DNA of 5,146 nucleotides from J088 sp003695505 [NCBI: Candidatus Dadabacteria bacterium] (GTDB lineage: Bacteria > J088): NCBI GenBank assembly GCA_003695505.1, contig RFIY01000093.1, positions 1 to 5,146 on the forward strand, in the 5' to 3' direction. A model generated the notes under the pieces. The model was not told the DNA's origin. It did not search any database and was given only the letters and a program-made list of their open reading frames with translations. This document shows positions 1 through 5,146 of the stretch, piece after piece. The position numbers were made by a program, and so were the translations under genes. Each line of letters begins with the position of its first letter. Position 1 is the first letter of the stretch.

Positions 1-1197
1 CAGAATCGTCGCCGCGCCTGCGGCAATCAGCCAGCCAAGGCTGGTCACATCGACACCGTCAGGTGCATCTGGCCTGAGCGGCCACAGCAACAGGCCGCCC
101 GCAGCAATCGCCAGTGGCTTCACGACGCCAGACGCCAGGGACTGAAATCGAATCCGACCTTCGGGCGTCAGCGGCAGCCAGAAGACCTGCAGCAACGGAT
201 CATAGACGGCATACCGCAACGCACTTTCGGCAAATTTGGCCGCGACGGAGACTGCCTGCGTCAATGCGACGGCCAGCGGCAACATCAGGCCGGTGGCCAG
301 AAATGCGCCCGGCATCAGGGACAACGCCCGAAAACTGCCGAGCCAGCGACTGAGGCGGGGAAATATGACGACCTGAATGATGAAGGCGACCACGCCGACG
401 ACTGCATAGAAGGTGCCGAAAAAGACCGTCAACCCGCGCTCATCGAGCGACCGCCGTGCGATGACCTTGAACTGAAAGTCCACCCACGATGTCACCAGGT
501 ATGTGACCGCGACCACCCCCAGCAGTGTAAACGCGTAGGTACGCATCCGGCCGGCTTCGAGCCGCCGCTGGTTGGCGAGCAGGCGCCCCTGTCCTCGCCC
601 GGTCGCCCCTCGCGCTGCCTGCGTCTTCGGAACTGCAAGATAGATCAACGCCGACGCGCCGCTGACGGCTGCCGTCGCGATGAGCATCACCGTGGCACCG
701 CGACCGGCGATCACATGAGACAGCGCACCACATGCGATATTCCCGACGGCCTGGCCAGCGGCAATCCGACCGTAGGCCATCCGGGCGGTTCTCGGTTCGA
801 ACCGTTCGTTGACAACATTCCAGAACTGCCCGACCGACAGCGCCGCAAGGATCTCGACCCACAGATACAGGGCAGCCCAGGCCGCGTTACCAATGCGCGG
901 TCCGACCCACGCGAACCCGAGGAATGTCAGTGCAAACAGAGCGTGAAGCTGGATTGCGGATGCGCGGGTCGTTCGTCCGCGGCGCAACCGCCCCCAGGCC
1001 AGCGCCGCAACGGCGACAATCAGGCCAACCGCGGCATAGAGCAGCGGCAGCCGTTCCACACCAGCCCGGCTGAGGTAAAGCGCATCACGAACCGTGCGCC
1101 CCAGCAGCAGCCCCAGCACCACGAGCGCAAACTGAACATGAAAAATAACGATTTGCCGCCGCAGCGACGACGCCGAGACCGGGGAGTCGCGATTCAA
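1..1197 (-). CDS. Npt1/ATP-ADP-translocase-like membrane carrier (C-terminus cut by window edge)
   Basis: The frame is open for 399 codons to the window edge, and the protein continues beyond it. Hydrophobic segments lie near residues 16-33, 50-68, 81-98, 105-125, 144-189, 219-238, 257-279, 291-313 and 356-374, so this is a polytopic inner-membrane protein. Several stretches resemble the bacterial Npt1/Npt2 ATP/ADP-translocase family (COG3202, MFS-like): GRTVRDALYLSRAGVERLP (33-51), FEPRTARMAYGRIAAGQAVGN (start 133), DFQFK (240-244), FFGTFY (259-264) and KFAESALRY (321-329). Family members in parasites exchange ATP for ADP; those in free-living bacteria are largely uncharacterised, so the substrate is unknown. 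The TTG at 1197 is chosen because it is the only start ahead of the first membrane segment. It lies 3 nt past the rdgB stop in the same frame, with a weak GGGA about 7 nt upstream, which suggests translational coupling. A generic MFS transporter is the alternative. The family call is moderately sure; the function is unsure. Confidence 0.75.
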   Translation of the reverse strand, partial: MNRDSPVSASSLRRQIVIFHVQFALVVLGLLLGRTVRDALYLSRAGVERLPLLYAAVGLIVAVAALAWGRLRRGRTTRASAIQLHALFALTFLGFAWVGPRIGNAAWAALYLWVEILAALSVGQFWNVVNERFEPRTARMAYGRIAAGQAVGNIACGALSHVIAGRGATVMLIATAAVSGASALIYLAVPKTQAARGATGRGQGRLLANQRRLEAGRMRTYAFTLLGVVAVTYLVTSWVDFQFKVIARRSLDERGLTVFFGTFYAVVGVVAFIIQVVIFPRLSRWLGSFRALSLMPGAFLATGLMLPLAVALTQAVSVAAKFAESALRYAVYDPLLQVFWLPLTPEGRIRFQSLASGVVKPLAIAAGGLLLWPLRPDAPDGVDVTSLGWLIAAGAATIL

Positions 1198-1200
1198 TGC

Positions 1201-1821
1201 CTAATCCCAGAGCGCCGACAGCCGCTCGACCAACGCACGCATCGCCTTGCCACGATGGCTCAGACGGTTCTTCTGGTCGGCGCTCAGTTCGGCGGAAGCA
1301 CACCCATGTTCGGGCACCCAGAACAACGGATCGTATCCGAATCCCCCGGTACCGCGCGGAGCCTCGAGGATGCGTCCGTGCCATTGCGCCTCGCAGATGA
1401 CCGGCTCGGCGTCGCCACGCTCGAGGTATACGACCGAAGTATGATAATGAGCACCCCTCCGTTGCTCCGGGATCCCGGCAAGTTTCTCGAGCAGGAGTGC
1501 ATTGTTGCGTGCATCGTCGCCCTCGACGCCGCCAAACCGGCTAGATCGGATGCCGGGAGCGCCATCGAGCGCATCGACACAGATACCGGAGTCCTCGGCG
1601 ATCACGGGCAGCCGGGCCCAGACGGCATAGGCCCTGGCCTTGATCAACGCATTTTCTGTAAAGCTCGCCCCATCTTCGCTGACCTCCGGAGGTGGCCCGG
1701 CCGTCTCAGCGACGTCATCGACAGAGACGACGGCGACGCCCAGCGGTTCAAGCAAGCGCCGCATTTCCCGAATCTTGCCGGGGTTTCGCGTGGCCATCAG
1801 AATGCGCTCAGGGCGGTTCAC
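1201..1821 (-). CDS. rdgB: RdgB/HAM1 XTP/dITP pyrophosphatase
   Basis: This is a cytoplasmic house-cleaning enzyme. It hydrolyses non-canonical purine triphosphates (ITP, dITP, XTP) to the monophosphate and pyrophosphate, keeping deaminated bases out of DNA and RNA. The 206-residue length suits the Ham1p_like family. Visible family motifs are ATRNPGK (10-16, substrate loop), SFTENALIKA (53-62), EDSGICVDALDGAPGIRSSR (start 76, with the catalytic Asp at 77), GTGGFGYDPLF (157-167) and SHRG (188-191). No key residue is missing. An ATG 45 nt further upstream (1866) is in frame, but the GTG at 1821 is preferred. It has GGAGA 7 nt before it and places the conserved beta strand at the usual distance from the N-terminus. 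The carrier gene follows after 3 nt. The amidase gene lies 228 bp upstream on the same strand. Confidence 0.96.
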   Translation of the reverse strand: MNRPERILMATRNPGKIREMRRLLEPLGVAVVSVDDVAETAGPPPEVSEDGASFTENALIKARAYAVWARLPVIAEDSGICVDALDGAPGIRSSRFGGVEGDDARNNALLLEKLAGIPEQRRGAHYHTSVVYLERGDAEPVICEAQWHGRILEAPRGTGGFGYDPLFWVPEHGCASAELSADQKNRLSHRGKAMRALVERLSALWD

Positions 1822-1828
1822 GTCGTCG

Positions 1829-1833
1829 TCTCC
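1829..1833 (-). promoter_or_regulatory. Ribosome-binding site deciding the rdgB GTG start
   Basis: On the minus strand GGAGA lies 7 nt before GTG at 1821. It supports this start over the upstream in-frame ATG at 1866, which has no such site. The ten bases GGAGACGACG recur before the TTG start of the TPR gene. Confidence 0.75.
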
Positions 1834-1937
1834 ACTATACTCAATGACCCAATTCGCAGGGCTCACCCGTCAGGGCGTCCGTTTGTCCCGGAATCTGTTG
1901 TGCCTGAATGCCAGTCCAGGCGTGCCCAGAAGTACCT

Positions 1938-1981
1938 GATTTGCCGAAAATCGTAGCAGGGCGCTCAATGTCCGGCAAATC
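1938..1981. repeat. Perfect 9-bp inverted repeat over the candidate rdgB promoter
   Basis: GATTTGCCG (1938-1946) and its exact complement CGGCAAATC (1973-1981) are separated by 26 bp. One arm covers the proposed -35 box. The other covers the proposed transcription start. This could be a split operator, or a stem-loop in a transcript running through from the amidase. Chance is also possible for arms of this length. Confidence 0.5.
1950..1978 (-). promoter_or_regulatory. Candidate sigma70-like promoter for rdgB and the carrier
   Basis: On the minus strand TTGCCG (1978-1973) and TACGAT (1955-1950) are separated by exactly 17 bp. Each box matches the consensus at four of six positions. Transcription would start near 1943 and leave a leader of about 120 nt before the rdgB GTG. 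A TATAGT closer to the gene (within 1834-1842) has no good -35 partner and overlaps the translation start region, so it is less likely. Confidence 0.35.
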
Positions 1982-2049
1982 GGCGATGCCGCCCGCAGCC
2001 CCCCCCTGTCATATCACGCTGCAGCATCGGCTTCGATTGCCGGCCGCGC

Positions 2050-3264
2050 TCATTGCAGGAATGTTGGCGGCGCGGCGGACGCGGTACCGGCCCCGGAGCG
2101 TCGTTGCAACCACGGTCGAATCGCATCCACCGATGCCGCGACGGATCGGGCCAACCGAGTCTGCCACTCGGGATCCGCAAGCAGGGTCGCCTCCTCGGCG
2201 TTCGACAGGAAGCCGAGTTCGACCAGAAAAGCCGGCATCGTCGTCCCCGCCAGCACAAAAAACGGCGCGCGGCGAACGCCCCGGTTCTCGGCCCCGATCG
2301 CGCGGATCAGCGTATTGTGGAATGGCGTTGCCAGTCGAATACTGGCATTTTCCTGCGCCTGTCGTGCGAGATCTTCGAGCAGCGCCTCGAGATTTCCGCT
2401 GCCAATGCGGTCGTGTTCAAAGGTATTCTCGAACTTTGCCAAGGCCAGCGCCCGCGGGTCGCTGGCCTTGCGGCTGAGCACATAGGTCTCGATGCCGCGT
2501 GCAGACTTGCGCGGCGCACTGTTGCAGTGCAGGGACAGGAACAGGTCGGCATTGGATCTGTTTGCGAGCTGAACCCGTTCGCTCAGCGTCGGGTAGGTGT
2601 CGTCATCGCGGGTGAGCTCGACCCGGTAGCCGCGTTCACGCAACAGCGCCGCAAGGCGCAGGCCAACGCGCAGCGTGATGTCTTTCTCGATCTGCCCGGC
2701 CGGGCCGTGCGCCCCGGAATCTTCTCCCCCATGACCAGGATCGACGACAACGAGCAATGCTGCCTCGGTCAACGCGGCGGGAGGTGTATCGAATCGCGCC
2801 GGGATCCGTGGCGTGGCCGCAATATCCATACCGACAGGATCGACGCGCAGCGCGAGCACGGTTCCGGCCAGTTTTTCCCAGACGGGCACGGCCATGAGTA
2901 ACCGTCCATCGCGCCAGAACCACGGACGGGGCGTGTCCGACAGGTCGACGATACGCGACGCATCCCGAATCGCCACGGGCGTCCCCCACGTCCACAGATT
3001 CAGCCGTTGCCCGGGCAGACGGATGTCCACCATCCCGTCGCGGGCATTCAGGTAGGCCTCGCCACCGGCGCACCGCGCGACATCTGCGGTCGCCAGGTAC
3101 ACACCCCCTCCGGCGAGCGCAGCTTCCGAGATCTGACACGTGCGCCCATCGGTTGCTACAATAACCGGCGTGCGTTCCCTGGCCATGACGGAGACGACGT
3201 TTGAAGCTGTTCCCGCACCGACCGCAACGACGACCAGCAAGATTCTGGCGAACCTGGTTTGCAT
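2050..3264 (-). CDS. Exported N-acetylmuramoyl-L-alanine amidase, AmiC-type (Amidase_3)
   Basis: This zinc enzyme cuts the amide bond between N-acetylmuramic acid and the stem peptide of peptidoglycan, acting in the periplasm during cell separation. A signal peptide fits residues 1-28: arginines at 4 and 7, a hydrophobic core at 8-20, and cleavage after VMA. Residues about 40-145 look like a copper-amine-oxidase-type N-terminal (stalk) domain (GVYLATADVARCAGG, RLLMAVPVWEKLAG) rather than the AMIN domain of E. coli AmiC. The catalytic Amidase_3 domain spans about 170-390. Zinc ligands are H178 (DPGHGG), E193 (GQIEKD) and H246 (SLHCNS), with catalytic E349 (VELGF). The segment from 265 to 315 matches the insert that carries the autoinhibitory helix in AmiA/B/C enzymes. 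The tail after 390 is Ala/Ser/Pro-rich. The ATG at 3264 is kept because starting at M27 would remove the signal peptide, although it has no properly spaced ribosome site. The start overlaps the divergent TPR gene by 64 bp. Confidence 0.93.
   Translation of the reverse strand: MQTRFARILLVVVAVGAGTASNVVSVMARERTPVIVATDGRTCQISEAALAGGGVYLATADVARCAGGEAYLNARDGMVDIRLPGQRLNLWTWGTPVAIRDASRIVDLSDTPRPWFWRDGRLLMAVPVWEKLAGTVLALRVDPVGMDIAATPRIPARFDTPPAALTEAALLVVVDPGHGGEDSGAHGPAGQIEKDITLRVGLRLAALLRERGYRVELTRDDDTYPTLSERVQLANRSNADLFLSLHCNSAPRKSARGIETYVLSRKASDPRALALAKFENTFEHDRIGSGNLEALLEDLARQAQENASIRLATPFHNTLIRAIGAENRGVRRAPFFVLAGTTMPAFLVELGFLSNAEEATLLADPEWQTRLARSVAASVDAIRPWLQRRSGAGTASAAPPTFLQ
3133..3162 (+). promoter_or_regulatory. 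Strong sigma70-like promoter of the TPR gene
   Basis: CTGACA (3133-3138) and TACAAT (3157-3162) are separated by 18 bp, each one mismatch from the consensus. Transcription would begin near 3169, leaving a leader of about 32 nt before the TTG at 3201. The promoter lies within the oppositely oriented amidase coding region. Confidence 0.65.
3190..3193 (+). promoter_or_regulatory. Ribosome-binding site deciding the TTG start of the TPR gene
   Basis: GGAG lies 7 nt before TTG at 3201. The stretch GGAGACGACG is identical to the one before the rdgB start. No in-frame ATG occurs ahead of the lipobox, so this site supports the TTG. Confidence 0.7.
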
Positions 3265-4952
3265 GCCTTTATTGTACGGCGGCCCTCATTTCCGCGACAG
3301 GATGCGCGGGGATGCTGGTCGGCGACGATCCGGCCGCACGCCGCGCCCTCGCGCAGGCGTGGTATGACGAAGCGCTGGAGCAGTTGCAACGCGGCGCCAT
3401 CGATGATGGGCGCAGTCGACTGATCGATGCCGTCGAGCTGTCTCCGGACTTTGCTCCAGCACGCGATGCACTCGCTGTCCTGTTTCTGGCCGAAGGGCGC
3501 ATCGACGAAGCGCTGACACAGCTCGAATGGGCCATCCACGCCGACCCGGAACAGTCGCTGTATCACTATCATCAGGCGCTGGCGCATATCGCAGCCGGAG
3601 AAACCGGCTTTGCGACACCGGCACTGAACCGTGCCCTCGAGCTGGCGCCGGACAGCATCGCCATCCGACGCACGCTGCTCGATGTCTACATGATCCTCGG
3701 CCGCTGGGATCGAGCGGAGCGTCTCCTCGTCGAGTTGCGCGATGCAGGCTCGACTGATCCAACGCTGCAATATGTCGATGGTGTCATCTCGTTTGCCAAG
3801 GAACGACTCGAGGATGCCGAGCGCCAGTTGCGAAACGCTGCACGCACGCTGAAGGATGACCCGGCACCCTACGCCGCCCTCGGCCTGCTCTATCAGATCA
3901 CCGGCAAGTTCGATCTGGCTGAAAAGTCGTACAAACAGGCGCTGAAACTCGACAACCGGGACCCCTACATCTATCTGGTACTCGCCGACCTCTACCATCA
4001 GACCGGCAAGTTGAGTGCAGCAGACCGTTTCCTGAGACGAACGGCCGCCGCGACTCCGCTGGCGAGCCGCCTCCCCCAGCCCGAACTGGCAAGGGTCTAT
4101 GCGCAGATCGCTGATGTCGCCTATCAGACAGGCAAATACAGAACCTCGCAGGTCTACCAGAAGCGCGCCATGCAGATGCTGCCCGCACTGCAGAAGACGA
4201 CGATCACACCTGACGCAGCAGCCCACTTCGCATTGGGAACCGTCGCGTTCGAGCGCGAAGACGTCGACCGCGCAATAAACGAATTCAAAATCGCCGTCCG
4301 GGCCAATGCGGACTTCGCGCTCGCGTGGGCGAGACTGGCTGATGCCATGCTGCTCAAGGCGGGACTCAGCTCCCTCGATGCACGCAAGAAATTGCTGACG
4401 AACGCGCGCAAAGCCGCGCGCAAGGCCCAGGAAGCGGCCCCCAAACACGCCCTCGGATACTACGTCGAAGGGCGGGTGCTGATTGCTCTGGCGGATCTCG
4501 AGAAGGGAGCGCTCCGTTCGGGCACGCTGCGAGAAGCGGTCTTCCTGTTTCAGCAGGCGCGCAACGCCCAGGAAGCCCCAAAAGATATCGGCATCTACCA
4601 GGCCATGATTCTCAGCGATCTGGCCTCGCACGCCGAAGCTGCCAACGCCCTCAGTCAGGCCGAAGCCGAACTGGGCAAGAGCCGTCAGGTCGCGTTGCTG
4701 AAAGCCACGGCGCTGATCGAGGCAGGAAAATTCCCCGAGGCGCACAAGGCGATCGTCTCGGCCTGGAAAATCGCGCCCGACGAACCTGCTCTTGGGGAGC
4801 TGATGAGCCTCGTGCTGTTCAAGATGGGCGACATCGAGACGTCGCTGGCAGCCCTGAACTGGACACCAGAAAGCAAAACGCCACTACCTGGCATTGATTT
4901 CGAACCTCCGGAACCAGAATCCGAATCAGCCGACAAAAAAAGCGGCTCCTGA
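3201..4952 (+). CDS. TPR-repeat protein, probable lipoprotein
   Basis: The product is 583 residues of mostly tetratricopeptide repeats, helical hairpins that bind other proteins; it is not a recognised named protein. Residues 1-19 are rich in Arg/Pro. A hydrophobic stretch (19-34) ends in SATGC, so C35 is a plausible lipidation site. The lipobox is atypical, with Ala rather than Leu at -3. The residue after the Cys is Ala, not Asp, which by the +2 rule predicts the outer membrane. About 13 TPR-like units run from residue 52 to about 550. The clearest include PARDALAVLFLAEGRIDEAL (start 86), PYAALGLLYQITGKFDLAEK and AAHFALGTVAFEREDVDRAI. The tail is acidic and Pro/Glu/Ser-rich, ending ADKKSGS. 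The start is TTG, supported by GGAG 7 nt upstream and a good promoter. The gene is divergent from the amidase and overlaps its 5' end by 64 bp, so a role as a scaffold for wall enzymes is conceivable but unproven. An A7 run lies just before the stop. Confidence 0.88.
   Translation: MKLFPHRPQRRPARFWRTWFACLYCTAALISATGCAGMLVGDDPAARRALAQAWYDEALEQLQRGAIDDGRSRLIDAVELSPDFAPARDALAVLFLAEGRIDEALTQLEWAIHADPEQSLYHYHQALAHIAAGETGFATPALNRALELAPDSIAIRRTLLDVYMILGRWDRAERLLVELRDAGSTDPTLQYVDGVISFAKERLEDAERQLRNAARTLKDDPAPYAALGLLYQITGKFDLAEKSYKQALKLDNRDPYIYLVLADLYHQTGKLSAADRFLRRTAAATPLASRLPQPELARVYAQIADVAYQTGKYRTSQVYQKRAMQMLPALQKTTITPDAAAHFALGTVAFEREDVDRAINEFKIAVRANADFALAWARLADAMLLKAGLSSLDARKKLLTNARKAARKAQEAAPKHALGYYVEGRVLIALADLEKGALRSGTLREAVFLFQQARNAQEAPKDIGIYQAMILSDLASHAEAANALSQAEAELGKSRQVALLKATALIEAGKFPEAHKAIVSAWKIAPDEPALGELMSLVLFKMGDIETSLAALNWTPESKTPLPGIDFEPPEPESESADKKSGS
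3271..3300 (-). promoter_or_regulatory. Candidate amidase promoter giving a near-leaderless mRNA
   Basis: On the minus strand TACAAT (3276-3271) ends 6 nt before the ATG at 3264. An 18-bp spacer leads back to CTGTCG (3300-3295), which matches the -35 consensus at only three positions. Transcription would start at or within a few bases of the ATG, which agrees with the lack of a usable ribosome-binding site. The -35 is poor, so the call rests mainly on the -10. Confidence 0.35.
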
Positions 4953-4964
4953 ACACCGAAACGG

Positions 4965-4984
4965 GGGCTGCATCGGCCCAGCCC
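4965..4984 (+). terminator. Weak candidate terminator hairpin after the TPR gene
   Basis: GGGCTG (4965-4970) pairs with CAGCCC (4979-4984) around an 8-nt loop, 12 nt after the TPR stop. No T-run follows directly; the only one is four T at 4999-5002. It is at best a weak intrinsic terminator. Confidence 0.25.
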
Positions 4985-5025
4985 GCGGCCCCACGCCCTT
5001 TTCGTCGCCCGGGACCTGATCCGGG

Positions 5026-5108
5026 GTCACCCGGCCAGCCGAAGGGCGGTCGGAACCTAATTCCAACCAACACTCGCCGCGCAGCGGCACGAAAGCCGTC
5101 ACCCGGCC
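5026..5108. repeat. 11-bp direct repeat GTCACCCGGCC
   Basis: GTCACCCGGCC occurs exactly at 5026-5036 and again at 5098-5108, 72 bp apart. The copies flank the 5048-5068 hairpin. There is no evidence of a transposon or recombination site, and in sequence this rich in C and G the repeat may be incidental. Confidence 0.4.
5048..5068. repeat. Imperfect inverted repeat in the tail region
   Basis: GGTCGGAA pairs with TTCCAACC around a 5-nt loop, giving seven base pairs with one internal mismatch. It is less GC-rich than its surroundings. No T-run follows on either strand, so it is not an obvious terminator. Confidence 0.35.
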
Positions 5109-5146
5109 CCCGGAGCCGAGCCCCGGGCGCCGGAACGCCCCCACAA

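Larger units (their letters stand above)
1822..2049 (-). other. Intergenic region between amidase and rdgB, no gene seen
   Basis: These 228 bases separate two same-strand genes. Reading the minus strand in three frames gives stops soon after the amidase end and no recognisable protein remnant. Contents, in the direction of transcription, are a run of eight G just after the amidase, a small CGGC-ATC-GCCG hairpin, a candidate promoter overlaid by an inverted repeat, and the rdgB leader. A convincing terminator with a T-run is absent, so read-through from the amidase into rdgB is possible. Confidence 0.6.
4953..5146. other. GC-rich tail region with hairpins, no convincing gene
   Basis: These 194 bases follow the TPR stop. 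Apart from the weak terminator they hold CCCGG/CCGGG (5008-5012/5021-5025) and GGGCG/CGCCC (5125-5129/5136-5140) stem-loops, plus the repeats listed separately. Open frames exist on both strands, but they look like by-products of the stop-poor composition, with no start, ribosome site or family resemblance. No tRNA or other RNA gene was recognised. Confidence 0.5.

Noticed and set aside
1822-1866. Longer RdgB start at the ATG at 1866
   Set aside because: It would add 15 residues not typical of the family and has no ribosome-binding site, whereas the GTG at 1821 has GGAGA at ideal spacing.
715-1956. 413-codon open frame on the plus strand
   Set aside because: It runs antisense to the carrier and rdgB, both of which show clear family motifs. 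Its translation is rich in Arg/Pro/Gln and matches nothing I know. It is a shadow of GC-rich coding.
2053-2901. 282-codon open frame on the plus strand
   Set aside because: It is antisense to the amidase, whose catalytic residues are all present. It has no family resemblance.
3156-4745. 529-codon open frame on the minus strand
   Set aside because: It is antisense to the TPR gene, which has a promoter, ribosome site, signal sequence and clear repeats. The long opening is explained by codon composition.
4928-4947. AGCCG/CGGCT hairpin with the A7 tract in its loop
   Set aside because: It lies inside the TPR coding sequence. The A-run sits in the loop rather than after the stem, so it is not a terminator on either strand.
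4926-5144. Minus-strand small gene in the tail region
   Set aside because: It overlaps the TPR C-terminus, has no recognisable start context or family features, and lies in stop-poor sequence.

Overview
This 5.1 kb window of GC-rich chromosomal DNA comes from a Gram-negative bacterium. Two of the four genes carry export signals that suit a cell with a periplasm: an exported cell-wall amidase and a probable lipoprotein. I cannot fix the lineage from sequence alone. The Npt1/ATP-ADP-translocase-like carrier, the stalk-type amidase N-terminus and the amidase/rdgB neighbourhood recall Myxococcota, Desulfobacterota and Acidobacteriota as well as some Gammaproteobacteria.

Layout. Three genes lie on the minus strand, read from right to left. 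The first is an AmiC-type N-acetylmuramoyl-L-alanine amidase (3264-2050). After a 228-bp gap comes rdgB, the house-cleaning XTP/dITP pyrophosphatase (1821-1201). A nucleotide-carrier-like membrane protein (1197 to the left edge, C-terminus missing) follows only 3 nt after the rdgB stop and in the same frame. Divergent from the amidase, on the plus strand, is a 583-residue TPR-repeat probable lipoprotein (3201-4952). The last 194 bases (4953-5146) contain no convincing gene but hold small hairpins and a short direct repeat.

Regulation visible in the sequence. The TPR gene has a good sigma70-like promoter (CTGACA, 18 bp, TACAAT) and a clean GGAG ribosome-binding site before a TTG start. The amidase has a TACAAT -10-like box so close to its ATG that its mRNA would be nearly or fully leaderless. 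The 5' ends of these two coding regions overlap by 64 bp on opposite strands. rdgB has a GGAG site before a GTG start and a weaker candidate promoter inside the gap, overlaid by a perfect 9-bp inverted repeat. Three of the four genes start with a non-ATG codon.

How the genes could work together. rdgB and the carrier form a tight pair that may concern nucleotide pools. The amidase and the TPR lipoprotein form a divergent envelope pair, where the lipoprotein may scaffold or regulate wall hydrolysis. Both links are inferences. I see no mobile element, CRISPR array, RNA gene or clearly new multi-gene system. The most unusual points are the overlapping divergent start region, the same-frame rdgB/carrier junction and an A7 tract at the end of the TPR gene.
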